A stretch of DNA of 64,000 nt, from the NCBI RefSeq assembly GCF_963169125.1, contig NC_084799.1:66696643-66760642 (forward strand). The letters run 5' to 3'. Below the pieces are notes generated by a model. It worked only from the letters and a program-made list of their open reading frames with translations, did not search any database and was not told where the DNA came from. The translations under genes and the position numbers were made by a program. The stretch is from Humulus lupulus (lineage: Eukaryota > Streptophyta > Magnoliopsida > Rosales > Cannabaceae). This document shows positions 11,346-23,955 of the stretch, one piece after another. How positions within the stretch are numbered: the first letter of the stretch is position 1; every line of letters starts with the position of its first letter.

Positions 11346-12140
11346 TGTGACATAAGTCTAAAAGCGCCTGCTGTGTATGTCAGAAAGTGACGACATCAAA
11401 CACGAGCAGGAGCTTAGGGAGAGAATGTTGTACCTTGATTTTAACACGAGTTCAGTCACTCAGCTAGGGTACAACTGGAAGGTAAATATGTGGAAAGATA
11501 ACCAAGTAGAATATCTGATTATTAAATATGTGAGCAGCTCGAGATTCATAGTGGCCAGACCTAATTCATTACAAGCTAAGAGTAAGATAGCTGTCAAACA
11601 CAAGCTTAGAGTTAGATAGCTGTCAAAGCATGAGCTCAGGTGAGATATGCATCTCGTGATGAATTAAACATAACCAATACTGAAGGATCCCAATATTCGG
11701 GGATTTGTTATATGCTCATTAATGACCAGACTGTAACGTATTTATGTCATTTATTACCCGAGATAGCAGGAACGTATTTATTATGTTATCAAATCATATC
11801 CCAATGTATATGGGAATAATCTGTATTAATTATATATCATATGTATAATTACGCAGTTTGTGGACACGGTTACCCAAACCTATTCATGGGATTCCCCAAT
11901 AAATACTGGGAATATTAGAGAGGAAAGGGGACCATTATTCTGTATTACCGAAACTCTGCCAAAATAGAGAGAGAAACAATAATAATATTCACTCGTGGAC
12001 TAGGTGGATTTTAACCACTGAACCACGTAAAAGTTCTGTGTTTTTTATTGAGTTCTTGTTATTTCATTACGATTTACAATCAAGCACAAATCTACCCTTT
12101 TTATTTCTTAATATCTCATTGGCGAAAAACAACGTCAACA
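11346..12140 (+). mobile_element. 3' LTR of element A (approximate left end)
   Basis: The right end is clear, with GGCGAAAAACAACGTCAACA at 12121-12140, after which unrelated AT-rich sequence starts. The LTR interior has a TATA-like CCAATAAATACTGGG near 11895 and a leader with AGAGAGAGAAACAATAAT, typical of LTR R/U5 regions. The left end is uncertain because the polypurine tract is degraded (ACAGGCGGGCACAA near 11329-11342). The 5' LTR is not in the window, so neither the exact length nor a target-site duplication can be checked. Confidence 0.6.
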
Positions 12141-13775
12141 CAAATTTTAACAAAAAAAAATTAAGAACACAAACCCAGATCTATTGCAAATTGTGAACAA
12201 AACCAACATTTGAAGCCAAAAGTTTGAACTCAAATTGGAAAGCCACATTTGAGCCCAGATTTATTTCCCGTGCCTCTACTATCTGAGAAGCTTCATGCTA
12301 CCATTGATCTGAAGTTGAAGCCACAATGTCGATCTGAAGAATAAGAACAACAACAAAAGTTCTTGTCGGAACCCAAAGCAAGAAAACTTATCTCATCGAC
12401 CCATTTCTTCCCAAAGTAAGAGAACTTAGCCTTTGCCCATTTGAATATTAGCACAAAATTTAAATACCATATCACTCAGCCTCAAAGAAGGATATCCCCC
12501 AATCGCACCAGCCCCCTCATGGCCGAGCTTGGTACCCATCTGCATCGTCCCCGACCCTGACGCCGTTGTCGATCCCCCACAACCCTTGCAACCCCTGGAA
12601 TGAATGATGAGCTCGTACCTCGACTCAAGATTTGGCACACAGTGAACTACCTAGCACCAGATCTCATCAGCAAACCAGAGATCCCTTGCTGGCATCGTCA
12701 TTGTCCCCACCCGCCTGGGTTCCTACCTGCAATCGCAGTCCAAATCTGAAGACTAAGGCTCCCTGTCATTGTTGTCCAGATCTGATGCCCGCCGACTGAA
12801 TTAGACTAAAGCTGTCCACCTGATCTGAATGGAAGAAGAAGAAGAAGAAGAAGAAGAAGAAGAAGAAGAAGAAGAAGAAGAAGAACCAAAATCTGAAGTT
12901 TCATTTTTTTAAAATTTTTTTGTTTTGTTTTAATTATTTTTGGAATGTTTTGATTAATATTAAGGGGATTAATTTCATTTTATTGTTATTAAATCAGATT
13001 GTGTTTTTTAATTTAGCATTTAATTTTTAATATTATGTTTTTTTAATTATTTAATTAAAATATATTTTCATTATTTAATTAATTCATTAATTTATAAAAA
13101 CTAGGGGTATTTTGATCATATTTAAAAAAGTTTGACCAAAATCGGGCTCAGGGTACCATTTCGTTCTATTTCGCAAAACACAGGGTCCACAATTGTCATT
13201 TAACAAAACATAAGGTCCGATCGGTAACTTTTGCAAAACACAGAGTCCAAAATGGTAATTACCATTTTCTAGTCAAGATCTTTGAAAATGACAATTATAC
13301 TGTAGTTAATGAACCAAATCAAATTTAATTATATATATATATTTTTTTTTTCCATTGTCTTGTCGATATTTATTGTACTTACAAAATAAATATAATTTGT
13401 TAGAATTGAAGTTCAAATTCCTATCATATATTTACAAGAATCAACTATGTATAGCCCAATTATTAAAAGGTAGTAATTTGTTAGAATTAAACTTCTTTTT
13501 TTGTTTTATTAATTTGGAAATTATAATTAATTTAAAATAACAAAAAAATTAATAATTATTAAAATGTGGGGCAAATTGGGAATATTAAAAAATTGGACAC
13601 ACCAAGGGTACCAAAGTATTTCAATAAAACACAACATATAAAATGATCATTATTATAAACATAGGGTACCAAGTTTGTATTTCAATAAAACACAACATAC
13701 CAAATGAGTATTTATCCTTGAATATTTCATAAAGTTTGCCCTTGTGTGAATGGAGAGGACCCTTATATGATATCT
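12141..13775. other. Unassigned AT-rich DNA between element A and the CACTA gene
   Basis: I see no coding capacity. Two clusters share the phrase CAAAACACAGGGTCC or close variants (13170-13260) and AATAAAACACAACATA (13620-13640 and 13682-13700), suggesting old repeat termini. The short direct repeat TTGCCCTTGTGTGAA at 13736-13750 and 13775-13789 marks the border with the transposase-like coding sequence. Part of this stretch may be the 5' region of the CACTA element. Confidence 0.4.
12832..12885 (+). repeat. (GAA)18 microsatellite
   Basis: Eighteen perfect GAA units, 54 bp, followed by CCAAAATCTGAAG. It lies in non-coding DNA. Confidence 0.97.
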
Positions 13776-15545
13776 TGCCCTTGTGTGAAGTATGAAAATT
13801 CTAAAAAAAAATTAAAGGATGTAGATGTAAGAGGACATTTATATATAAATGGGATAGATCAATCTTACAAAAAATGGATATGGCATGGTGAGATTGTGTG
13901 TTGACCCACATTTCCCAAAAGAGCTCGCAACGAGCATGTATCGATTGACAATTTTCATATCGATATGACATCTAATGTAGATGAAAATTTTGTGAACCAT
14001 CTGGATCAATTCGTAAAAATAATTGAGGAATCAGAAAAACCCATTTACCCTAGATCTAAGGTTATAAAAATGTCATACTAGGTTAAGATTTATAATTTAA
14101 AAGCTCGAAATGGATGGAGTGAAGTTTTCTCAATTACTTTTTTTTACACGAGAGAGGTATTTCTAAAAGATAAAAATTTCCCTAGTATTAATTATGAGGA
14201 AAAAAAGACATTGTTGTCATTGGGCATGTAGTACGAAAAGATACATGCACGCCGAAATGATTGTATTTTGTTTAGGAATGAGTTTGCTGAGGCTAGCAAT
14301 TGCCCTGTGTGCAAGTGTTCTAGATGGAAGTTGAATGATGATGAAAAAGATGTGAATACTGTGATTCCTGCAAAGTTATTATGGTATATTCCACCAATTC
14401 CTATGTTTAAGTGTTTATTTCACAATCCTGAACATTCAACGAGGTTAATATGGCATGAAGATGAGAGAATCAATGATGGGAAATTGTGTCACCTTGCAGA
14501 TTCCATATCTTGGAAGAACACTGATGACATGTATCCAAAAATAGTTTAAGACCCTAGGAATCTTCGTCTAGGTCATTCCGCAGATGGTCTCAATCCTCAT
14601 AGTACATTGACTAGTAATAATAGTTGTTGACTAGTCAATCTTGTCATTTATAATTTTCTCCTTGGTTATGCATAAATCGTAATTTTGTTATGTTGTCAAT
14701 ATTAATCTTTGGGCCTAAGAAAGTTAGAAATGACATTGACGTGTATTTGACACCATTGGTGGGTGATTTAACACTTTTATGGGATGGAATTGAATGCTAT
14801 GATGTAAGAAAATATGAAACTTCCACGTTACAAGCAATTTCACTATGGATGATCAATGATTTTCCAACATATGGTAATTTGTCTGGCCATTGTGTTAAAG
14901 GATATGAAACATGTCCTATTTGTTCAAAGAACACATATAGTGTTAGATTAACTCACAGTAAGAAAGTCGTGTACATGGGTCATAGACGATTTCAACATCC
15001 AAATCATCCATTCTGTATGTATGAAGATGAATTTAATGGTAACATAGAAGATAAACTTGTTCCCAATCCCATGACTGGTGTGAAAGTGTTTGGCAAAGTT
15101 AGTCAATTGGTGAATCAGTTCGGGAAGGTTGTCCCAATTACAAAAGATAAAGAAAAAGGGAAACAAAAGGGGTAGGGGAAGGGAGAAAAGATAAAAGAAG
15201 TTGTAAAAGTTAAAAAAAATTCCCCAAAAAAAATATTGTTGAAGATGCGTGTTAGAAGAAGAGATTGATATTTTTTGAGTTGGAGTATTGGAAACATCAA
15301 ATATTGCGACAAAATCTTGATGTCATTCACATTGGAGTTGGAATATTGGAAGAATTTTTCCGAAAGCATAATTGGAACTTTTCTTAATATCCAAGGAAAG
15401 ACAAAGGATGGTTTTGCAGCTCGACAGGATCAGTACAAATGGAAATTAGGACCGATTTAGATTCTCGTGGTAAAGTTTGTGAAATGATAAAGTTATTACT
15501 AGCTGCTTGTTTCAATCTCATAGGGGAAGAAAAAAGTCAAGTTTG
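13776..15545 (+). pseudogene. CACTA (En/Spm-like) transposase, N-terminal half, decayed
   Basis: From 13776 the peptide CPCVKYENSKKKLKDVDVRG and then KKWIWHGE match the plant transposase-associated domain. It is followed by EKPIYPRSK and VKIYNLKARNGWSE, then the zinc-binding-like region at 14268-14549 (FRNEFAEASNCPVCKCSRWK, ERINDGKLCHLADS). At 14690-15175 the Transposase_21-type core reads LSILIFGPKK, NDIDVYL, GNLSGHCVKGYETCPIC and VVYMGHRRF. From 15268 frameshifted pieces encode FFELEYWKH, ESIIGTFLNIQGKTKDG and AACFNLIGEEKSQV. The frame breaks exactly at GTTTG (15541-15545), where LTR F begins, and continues at 58453. Stops and frameshifts make it a pseudogene. Confidence 0.85.
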
Positions 15546-18515
15546 TGTAGCGCACCAATTTTTATTTTATTTTATTGATTTGTGTTCTTTATTTTACTAT
15601 TAATTGTTAAGTGTTAGAAATTTATTTTTAATTGTTTGAATTGCTTGGTAGAAATTATGTGAATTTAAATTTGATAATTTTTTTATTTAATTATTTTATT
15701 TTTGAATTCTTGAGGTTTGGTTGTGTGCATCAAGGTGCATGCATTAGTATACATGCATATTAATTTTTATTCTCCATTTATTTATTTTATTAATTAAGAA
15801 AAAAGAAAAATTATAGAAATAAAGAAGGAATGCTCTTGAAGGCTTGTGTTCACATTAGTGAGAAATGATAAACAAAAGGTAAGAAGAGAGTTGCATTTTT
15901 TTTGAGTTCCCATAACTTTGGACCTAACCTCAGTAAAATAGTGATAACTTGCATTGTAGATGTGCGATTTAGACAAACTTGGTACCATTAGAAAAATATT
16001 TAAATTATATACAACTTTTTAGAAATAGTATTTTTTTCATAATCATGGTGAAACTAGGCAGAAATGGGTATAAAGTTACGAAAAACCCACTTCGAATTTT
16101 TTTTCCTTAACCTAGCTATCACCTATAAATATGTCCTTAAGCCTCATGCTATTAGCTTTGAAACCCTAGCCGTCCATCTAGAGAGAATAAAGAGAAAAGA
16201 AGAGAAAAGAGAAGAAAGAAAGAAAGAAAGAAATAAGAGGAAAATGAATAGGGTTTTTCGAAAATCCTTAGGTATGTGATATTGTATTAGTGCTTTGAAT
16301 CCTATTAGCTATCATTGTTCTTCTTAATTCTAAGAGCATTGTTCTTTTCTTTGTTGTGGGTTTCAAAAATCCCTAGGTGTCCAAGGGGATTGATCATAGT
16401 TTTGGGTTTTTGATTCACTATCAAGGAGGCAATGGAGAATCCTAACCCTTTTGTTGTTTTGATGTTGTCGTATTCATGTTTATGGCCTTGGATTAATGTT
16501 TGTTGTTTTGATGTTGTCATATTCTTGCTTATGGCTTTGGATTATTGTTTGTTGATTTGAGAAAGCATGTTTATGATGTATGATGATTTGATCATTGTAG
16601 TTTTGATGGATATATGTTCTAGTGTAGGTTGTTGCAATATTGGAAAGATGAATACATGTGTGGTTATGAGATCTTGATTAGAAACATGATTATGTTTTTA
16701 ATTAAATTATGGAAACATGAATATTTTGATGCAAGTTTCGGCATAGGGTATGTTTTAGGGTTTCATATGTTTCTTTGAATTTTGATGAGCATGCTTATTG
16801 ATTAGGAGTATGTTATGTAAATTTGGAATATGAGAAATATGATATTTATATTGTATATTTATCATTAAGAAGCATGTTAGGGTATGAGTTTGGGGCACGA
16901 TGATAAGCTATGTGGAAACTTTGATTCATGGAGTAGTTATGGTATATAGGGCTTTGACTATGGCATATTAGGTTTAGAATTCCTTGGTTTTATTTAATTA
17001 TGAGCATGAAAGATTTGTTGTAATACTATTGTAATGTGGAGCATGTTAGAATTTCCATTGATATCTTGATTCTAATGATTTATGCAAGAATATGCAAAGA
17101 TGATGATAGAATACATATTAGGGTTGTATTGGTGTTTGCCTATTCTTTATTCTTTCTTTTAAACTATTGATTATGAGCATGTCAAGTTTGCAGTCTTTTA
17201 TGTATTATGCTATATAGAAATTCGACATTTGGTGTTTTATGTGGTATAGAATAGCTTAATTTTTGTGTTATTAAATCCATGAAGGTATGCAAGCATACTA
17301 GATTAATCTGTTAAAATGGTTTAATTGAAAGTTTTTGAGTTATGAATATATATTGCTTACTGAATTTTTGTTTAGTATTATGGGAGATTTTTTTTTTAAG
17401 GGATAGTAAAAATATATTTTGAAAACTCATGCCTTAAAATTAATGTGATGACATGCTTTCTGATTTTTATTTAGATTCATGGAAAAATCTCTTTAAATTA
17501 AAGGACATCAAATACATGTCCTAGAAATTTATATCTTAATATTTACATATGATAAATTTTATTTTCTATACTTTAATGGCTATATTTCTCATATATATTT
17601 ATGCAATTTTTTATTTACAAATAATTATATTAAAATTATTCTTTTAAAAGGTGACCAAAGAATTTATCTAATAAATGGGACTGTAATTGGACTTTTCCAA
17701 CTTTTATATATTTATGACGTAAATGTAAAATTTTGTGATCTAGAAATGTTATTTTTTTAAAATTAATATGTCATGTTTTAATATTGATTTTATTTGCCAA
17801 GCTAATTTTTTTTTTTGTGAAATAAATTAATCATGCCAAATTAACTATTTTTAAGTAACTACAAAATTTTTTGTCACATTCTTCTAATTGTTATTAAATA
17901 ATAAATGAAAATTTTATTTTATACAATTAGAGTTAAAGAATTATTTTACTAAATTAAATGTTTGAAATAAAATTTATGAATAGAAAATGTATGACTTAAA
18001 GGAATAAAGTAGTAATAATCAAATTGAAAATTTATTTTATGCTTGCTGAATTTTTGTAAAGTTGATAAGAAAATATTACCAACTTCAACGCAAGATTTAA
18101 GAACCATTCCACGTATGCATGTTACATGCAAGCTAAGTTTTACGTTCAAATATACGTCATTGAATTAAGTGTATGATTCTTGGTTTGCAAACATTAAGGA
18201 TTCACTAGTAGACTTGAAGTTATTCCTTTATGATTTTATGTGAAATTAATGAATGTTTGTAGTCTGGTGTAACTTGTGCCACGTGTGCATGACCCATGCA
18301 CACATGGGGTATGTATGTTGGGCATGTGTAATCTTACATGATTTTAAGATGGACATTTGATTGTGATTTTAGGCTCGTTGTAAAGTACCCCACACTTTAT
18401 TTTGCATGGACTTGAGGAAAGGAGGTTCATTAGAATTTTCTATGAATTATGTATGAAAGGTATGAACTATTATGTTGCAAAGTTATAGTGTTATGGAAAG
18501 TATAAGTATGGTAAG
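15546..18515 (+). mobile_element. LTR F, left part of a long solo LTR
   Basis: The LTR begins TGTAGCGCACC directly after GTTTG (15541-15545). Its other end, GTTGTTACA, is at 58452 followed by ATTTG, so the pair look like a 5-bp target-site duplication with one changed base. With the C and D insertions removed the LTR is about 3.4 kb and is flanked on both sides by the CACTA coding sequence, so no internal region survives. Such long LTRs with a TATA box some 0.6 kb from the start are seen in Tekay/Del-type chromoviruses; that lineage is an inference. No protein is encoded. Confidence 0.7.
16124..16131 (+). promoter_or_regulatory. TATA box in LTR F
   Basis: TATAAATA lies in ACCTATAAATATGTCC, followed 30 bp on by CATGCTATTAGC and AAACCCTAGCCG, a typical start of R, and a purine-rich GAAAGAAAG leader. 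Confidence 0.55.
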
Positions 18516-19841
18516 TGTTGACAGCAGAAACTCGTCAACGAAATATGGATGGAAAACTCAAAGAATTAATCAGAACTTAATGAATGCAAAAGAACTTGAA
18601 GAAATTTGGAGAAAAATTGCAAGTGTACAATAGAAGAAAAACTCGTGTATGGCTCTTAGAATAGTCGGATATTACAAGAATTTTTCAACCCCTGAGCTAG
18701 AGAGGTGAAGATCCATTTATAGTGGGGCTCTAATGGCTCCTGATACATTGTGGTCCCAGGGGACAAGATTGTACGTATGTACATTGTCAAGGACGTGGCA
18801 CAGGTCATAGTGGAGCATAAGGTTGTTGTGTCGGCTTCAGTACATGGTCAGAGTCTGTGGGAGTGCCTCCAATTTAGTACTTGAATGTGCTTCCACTACT
18901 TGCTTAGTACGAGTGTCAGAGATTGGCTGGTGAGGACCACACCAGGTACCTCACTCGTACAACCACTACTTTTCTGGCGTGTATATTAGGATCAATCATG
19001 TGGGGTCTTAAGGGTCGTACCCCATACATGCTTCATATCTGTATGATCTTTTTGAGTTATACTTAGGTTTTTACCTTTAGATATTGAAGTATTTATGGGT
19101 CCTCTTAGGATACATGGTCCCAAGGTGCACGGTGTGAGGCGTGTCCTAAAGGATGCACAGGGTGTTGGCATGAGGCGCCTGGTGCGTGGCACATGGCGTG
19201 AAGCGCATCCTGACGCGTGCATGGTCTGTTGGCGCGAGACGGTGTCCTTGGGCTGTTGCGTGAGGGTCTCTCATGTGGTGCTGGTGAGACGGGGTCGCGA
19301 GGTACCTAAGAGGCGCGAGGTTGATGCTGGTGGCGCGCGGCCATGACTCGCGAGGCGCTTACCCCGGACGCCGCGTGAGGCGCGAGGCGGGTGCTGGTGG
19401 CGCGGCACATGGGTGTGCGGGGGCGTGACGTCTCGTGAGGCGCTTGGGTGAGCGACAGGTGGCACGAGGTGCCTGGGTGCGCGGCAGGTGGCGCAAGGCA
19501 CCTGGGCTGTGCACGTAACATGGGTACGCTATATCTGGGCACTTAGGCGAAGTAGGGTGTGTCTAGGTATGCGAGGCCATCATGGATTCTAGGTACCCAA
19601 GCGATACCTTTGAGTCAACTGTGAGATGAGTGCCTCGCAGGACCACTCGTGTGAAATGACTGTGTTAGGCATGACGCAAGGCCGAAACGGTGGTAATGCT
19701 TAGACCATGTTTGATGCCCTTTTCACTAAGTCAGTGCTCCAATAGACCAACGAGGCGTTGGTCATGGTGGCTTTGGACCTTCATAGCACCATAAACACGA
19801 GATGTGGGTCTTTCACCGGCATGGAATTTTTATCATCTACA
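18516..19841 (-). mobile_element. 3' LTR of element C (complete)
   Basis: In + orientation it runs from TGTTGACAGC to ATCATCTACA, 1326 bp. It aligns with 45139-46403 from its first base (TGTTGAC, AACTCGTCAAC, GGATGGAAAACTC) for about 1060 bp, including a GC-rich stretch full of GCGAGGCGC motifs at 19190-19510. A TATA box (- strand TATAAAT) lies at 18715-18721. The LTR end GTTGACGAGTTT-type sequence also matches the end of element B's LTR, linking the two families. Confidence 0.85.
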
Positions 19842-19857
19842 CTTGCTCCTCAGTCTA
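19842..19857 (-). promoter_or_regulatory. Polypurine tract of element C
   Basis: On the - strand TAGACTGAGGAGCAAG abuts the LTR start TGTAGATG. Element B has TAGACTGGGGGGCAAG directly before TGTGGACG, so the two tracts are homologous. Confidence 0.75.
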
Positions 19858-20098
19858 CGAGAGGACTTTTAGGCTCTCTGGTAGACTTTTTGGTATGGTG
19901 TCTTCAAAGCATAGGTGGTGTTTGTGTGTTTCGTTACGTTGGTGGCATACAAAAACACATTTTGGAGGTGGAGAATTTGTGCTCCGCGGATCCCAAGGCA
20001 AGTGCCAAGCCCCCTTCTTGACCATTGATTGAGCAGTGGATCGAATGGCTAAGGTGAGTTTGTGGTTCATCTCAAGCATAATATTTACATTTTCTCTC

Positions 20099-20160
20099 CT
20101 TAGCTTGGTGGTTTTAGTGTATTCACTTCCTCCAAGAGGTAAGGGGTTCAATTCCTCACG
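20099..20160 (+). promoter_or_regulatory. tRNA-like A-box/B-box module in the antisense-gene leader (element C)
   Basis: TAGCTTGGTGG (20101-20111) fits the Pol III A box loosely, and GGTTCAATTCC (20145-20155) fits the B box well. Between them CTTCCTCCAAGAGG can fold like an anticodon arm. The element B copy at 39148-39214 is closer to a tRNA. The position, in the leader of the antisense gene, is the same in both elements. It is too degenerate to be a working tRNA. Confidence 0.45.
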
Positions 20161-20271
20161 AACTCATTTTGGTTGTCTTTTCTTTTTATTATTTAAATTC
20201 ATTTCTTTTATGCCAATATCCATATAGGTTCTTGGAGACTAAAATACCTTTCTCCTTAATTTTTGCAGGCG

Positions 20272-20410
20272 CATACCTTCGACCCCTTGCATTTCTTCGA
20301 TCGTGACGGTGCTTTTGACCCTTTGCCTCCTTACGACCGTGACAGTACTTTCGACCCTGGGCCTGCTTTCGACAGTGACTGTGCTTTTGACCTTGGTCCT
20401 TCTTCTCGAG
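20272..20410 (+). repeat. In-frame 36-bp minisatellite in the antisense-gene leader (element C)
   Basis: About four units of 33-36 bp built on GACCCTTTGCCTCCTTACGA and GTGACAGTGCTTTC. In one frame they encode repeats of the type FDPLPPYDRDST. The stretch is framed by a TTTTTGCAG acceptor-like site at 20268 and a GTATACTT donor-like site at 20440, so it may be a leader exon. Element B has essentially one unit at the matching place (near 38970-39005). Confidence 0.6.
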
Positions 20411-20807
20411 CATGTCGGTGCTCGATTTTCCTTAATCAAGGTATACTTTCTTTCTTTCTTATGTTCATTGGATATAAATTAGCACTACTCGGGATAGGTT
20501 GCCTTGGTCGGAGCTCCTTGTGAGCTAATCCAGACGCATGCCCTTGCTTGTATCCCGTAGTTGGTCATTTAGAGTGCCTGTATCTAGAGGTTTTGAGCCT
20601 ATTCCTTTGTGTTTTGTAGCACTCCCTTCACCTACACGTGCACCCTTATTACCTACGAGACGAGGTTCCATGGCATGTGAGTGATCGTTTGGCGTTCCTT
20701 CGGGGGTCGAGTTTGTAGACTTATCTTCAGACTTGGAGTCCCCCGAAAATAACCTTCACAAAGACTATGACACTTTCAGGCAGGCCCGAATACATCACCT
20801 TTCGCAC

Positions 20808-23001
20808 ATGGCTGAGCTTAGGCGTAAAATCTGGGTGGTGGAGTGCAAAATAGATTCAGTTTTGAGGGGTGATGGAGTTTCTTTCTCCTTTGACCTTAGT
20901 GACCATATTGCAAACCTTAGAGTGAGCCTTTTATATCTACTGATGGAGTTGGAGTTCATGGAGGGAAACTTCCCACCTGAACCTCCTATCCCATTCTCCC
21001 CTTACAGTTGTCATGAGGTCACTCTGGGTTCCCCTCAACCCTTATCTTCGATTCACCCTTGCTCAGTCCTTCCACTCTCAGCGACTCGGTGGAAAACTCT
21101 TCCTAGAAAGAAAAACTGGAGGGTAAAGTGCCCTGTTTCGACCTCACCTTTTTCCTTGGGTTTTGCAGTTATGTCGAAGAAAGTGCGGCGACAGGTGGCT
21201 CCCGAGGGGCCAGATTCTATTCCTCTGTTGGTGTCTTCTGTTGTGTCCAACATGTCGGAGAACCAGCTGTTGCAGTTATCCGAGAAATACCATATTGGCA
21301 AGGAGTACAAGTTGTATGTTCCTTCCAACAAGTGTCGGGCCGATAATCCCCCCCGGGGTATGTGGCCATGAGTGAGCATATCCTAAAGGCGGTTGGGACC
21401 TTTCCCTTACACCCGTTCTTTTTCATGATCCTTAACCATTTCGACCTTGCTCCGCTCCAGCTGGCACCTAATAGTTGGCTGACCTTAAGCTGCCTATACA
21501 TGGCGTTCATTGAGCTCAACCACCGTGCTCCGATGGCACAAGAGGTGCACTTTATGTACAACCTCATGCCAACCCCTAAATCCAAAGGCTTCTATTTTCT
21601 GCAGAAAGCCAATTCCTAGGTTTCCCTCATAGAGGGCTCTGTATCCAACCCAAGGTCCTGGAAGCAGAACTTTTTCTTCGTGAAAGGTCCCATTATTGTA
21701 CATGAATACTTTCACTTGTCCCCAAGTAAGTACATCAAGCTTTTCGTCCTTTTACCTTAAATTTGTTATTTTGGAACTTATGCTCATATTGGTAGCTGTG
21801 TTGATTGTGTTGAGAGGGTGTCCCCAACATTCCTGAGTCGGAGGCAGCACCAGTGGACACCTTTCTGGATGTCGACCCTGCTAAAAAAATGGTCGCCCGT
21901 CTCTTCACCGTGGCCAACCTTAACCGTTATGGTTTATCCACAGTTTTGGATCCCGATTCGCTGTGGAATATTTCTGAACGAAGGAAGAAGGTGACTTTAG
22001 TCGAGCCTCACTCGGACGGGGGTGATGCAGATTGGGTTCCTGAAGAGGTTTCCCTAGAATCCAAACGCCCACCCCGGTCATCTCCGTCTCCTAGGGGGTG
22101 CCCTCCTTTGGTCCTTATGGGCCGTGACATGGCCTCTCATTCTCGCGGTCCGCAGGCCATGCCATGGTGCTTTGTCCTGCCTCTTTCTGAGGAATATGAT
22201 ACTCTTCCTCATGCTTCCATCAATCTTTGTCCATCAGGGCCCTATTTTTTCAGTGTTCCTGCGCCTCCTCCTCCTTCGGTGAGTGAGTAATCTATCCCTG
22301 CTCAGCCAGGCGCCCCTGATTCGGAGGGGACACCTTGGGTGGGTCGTATGGCGGCCTCTTATGGGCAAAGGTATACTCGGGTCACTGAGGGTATTCCTGA
22401 GACCGAGTGGAGAGGTCTTGGGAATTTTTCCATGTCGGAGCTTGGGGAGACTCTAGTGCGCTCCACAACTTGGGTGAGTTCATGCGTCTCACATTGGTCT
22501 TACTCTTTCCTTTTTTTTGTTTGTTTTGGGTTCTTTGTTTGCTCATCATCATTAGTTTTTTTTCGTAGGCTTCTCTGGTGGCTCAATGCTTCGCCAACTT
22601 GGCGCAGGACCTCTCTTTGTTGAACGCTGAAAGGGATCATCTAACGGTCAAGGTTCAGGAACTTGAGAGAGAACTCATTGATACAAAGCTTAAGCTTGAG
22701 AAGGCCCTGGCGAAGGCCTCTTCGTTGTCAAAAAAGAAGAGGAGAGCAGAAGCCAAGGCTGTGATGTTGCAGGAGAGGTCACTCGCCTGGAAGCCAATCT
22801 TGAGGGAGCAGAAGCAAGGTTGCAACATAGTAGGAGAGGGTCATTCTCCTAGAGGCAAATTTGGCTGAGAGTGAATACAAATCCATAGAGTGCACCCTCT
22901 ATGGAATGTGGAGGCAAAATCCTAGCTTTGATTTCTCCTCCTTCGGTGAACATGCCGTCGCCAAGGTGGCCGAGTGGAATGCTCGCGGCAGGAGGCCTTG
23001 A
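20808..23001 (+). pseudogene. Antisense additional gene of element C, spliced, lightly decayed
   Basis: An upstream coding segment starts at ATG 20808 (MAELRRKIWVVECKIDSVLR) and runs to RWKTLPRKKN. After a TTTTGCAG site a second possible start at 21173 (MSKKVRRQV) opens the main domain. A one-base shift near 21355 moves the frame to MSEHILKAVGTFPLHPFF and LAPNSWLTLSCLYMAF, the Transposase_28-like part. A GTAAGT donor sits near 21725. The next exon (about 21840-22470) has LFTVANLNRYGLS and a proline-rich tail, and ends at GGTGAGTTCA. The last exon (22569-23001) is a coiled coil (RDHLTVKVQELERELID) ending in MWRQNPSFDFSSFGEHAVA and GRRP-stop. The end is strongly conserved with element B. Function is unknown. 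Confidence 0.72.
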
Positions 23002-23955
23002 GATTTTGCTTCTATAATTTTTATTATTTAATTTGATTTGGCTGTATGCTAAATTGAGCTTATCATTTTTTTTTGGAACTTTTCTAAGTCCTGCCACTTT
23101 ATCGCAACCCTTTATATATATATGTGATAATTTGCTTTTGTTTCTCTATGTTTGAGGACCTTTTGAGCCCGCAAAAAGGTGTTCGATAGGTCTTTTTTAT
23201 TTTTATTTTTTTTATTATGCTTGAGGTCCTTTTGAGCCCACATGAAAAGGTTCGATAGGTCTTTCTTTGGTGCACCTTGATTGCGTCTATAAGGATATGT
23301 TGACCCTTTGGGTTCTAGTCATCCTTTTATATAGTTTCGCGCAGGCTTATTATTTCTTGCGAGAAGCGTCCTTCTCGTCATTATGCATAGTACCATTTTT
23401 GCAAGGGTCTCTTTTAGGACCCTTTTTGGCTAGATGGCTTGGTGACCACTCTAGACTTATTGGTGGATGCTCTTCCTAAGGTATTTCCTCTCATGGAGGT
23501 ATCAACCTTTATTAGGAAGCTTTTTTTATAGGACCTTTTGAGCTTCTTGACGTTAATAAGGGTAGCTAATCCTCATGAACTCAAGTGGTGCCTTGCAAGG
23601 TCTTCTTCCTTATCTATAAGGGGTCTTATATATATATAAGGGTCTCGTTTAGGACCCTTTTTTGGCGAGATTTTTCTCGTCGAGCACTTTGATCATTTCG
23701 CTCGTGCATTTTGATAATTATTGGAAACGAGAGTTAGACAGTGTGATCATTTTGCTCAAACGAGAGTTCTTACTACCTATTCATTTGATGCCAAAACATA
23801 TTCATTGGAAATGAGTGAAGTACATGGTTACCTATCGTGACTTTGTTCTTACTACATTTCAAGGGGTCTAAGTTAGTCCTCTACCTCATAGCTATTACAC
23901 TTAAACTTGCATATTTAGAGGGAACAATAATATTATTGCCTCAGACATGGAGGTC
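23002..23955. other. Spacer between the antisense gene and pol of element C
   Basis: Non-coding, with repeated phrases such as AGGTCCTTTTGAGCCC, TTCGATAGGTCTTT and TTTAGGACCCTTTTTGGC. It corresponds to 35500-36474 of element B, including a shared hydrophobic open frame that opens with TTG (23267-23479 here; 36184-35960 in B). I judge this shared frame more likely to be conserved transcript sequence than a gene. Confidence 0.5.

Larger units (their letters stand above)
1..12140 (+). mobile_element. Element A: Tat-type Ty3/gypsy LTR retrotransposon, 5' part outside window
   Basis: In + orientation I can read protease, RT, RNase H, a second RNase H and integrase, then a spacer with tandem repeats, an antisense gene on the - strand and a 3' LTR ending in GTCAACA at 12140. 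The order RT, RNase H, second RNase H, integrase without a chromodomain is typical of the Tat lineage, as is the LNKACPKD(C/S)FPLP motif of its RT. The 5' LTR and most of gag lie left of the window. Every reading frame carries stops, and two insertions interrupt the element, so it is dead. Confidence 0.85.

Noticed and set aside
16200..16240. Start of a host gene (AAACCCTAGCC, GAAAGAAAG leader, long intron-like AT-rich stretch after it)
   Set aside because: No reading frame follows, and the stretch lies inside a sequence with TGTA...TACA ends and matching 5-bp flanks, so it is the R/U5 of LTR F.
19095..19542. Open frames on both strands in the LTR of C, and their counterparts at 45700-46415
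   Set aside because: Same reason: GC-rich LTR repeats with GCGAGGCGC motifs, no protein family resemblance.
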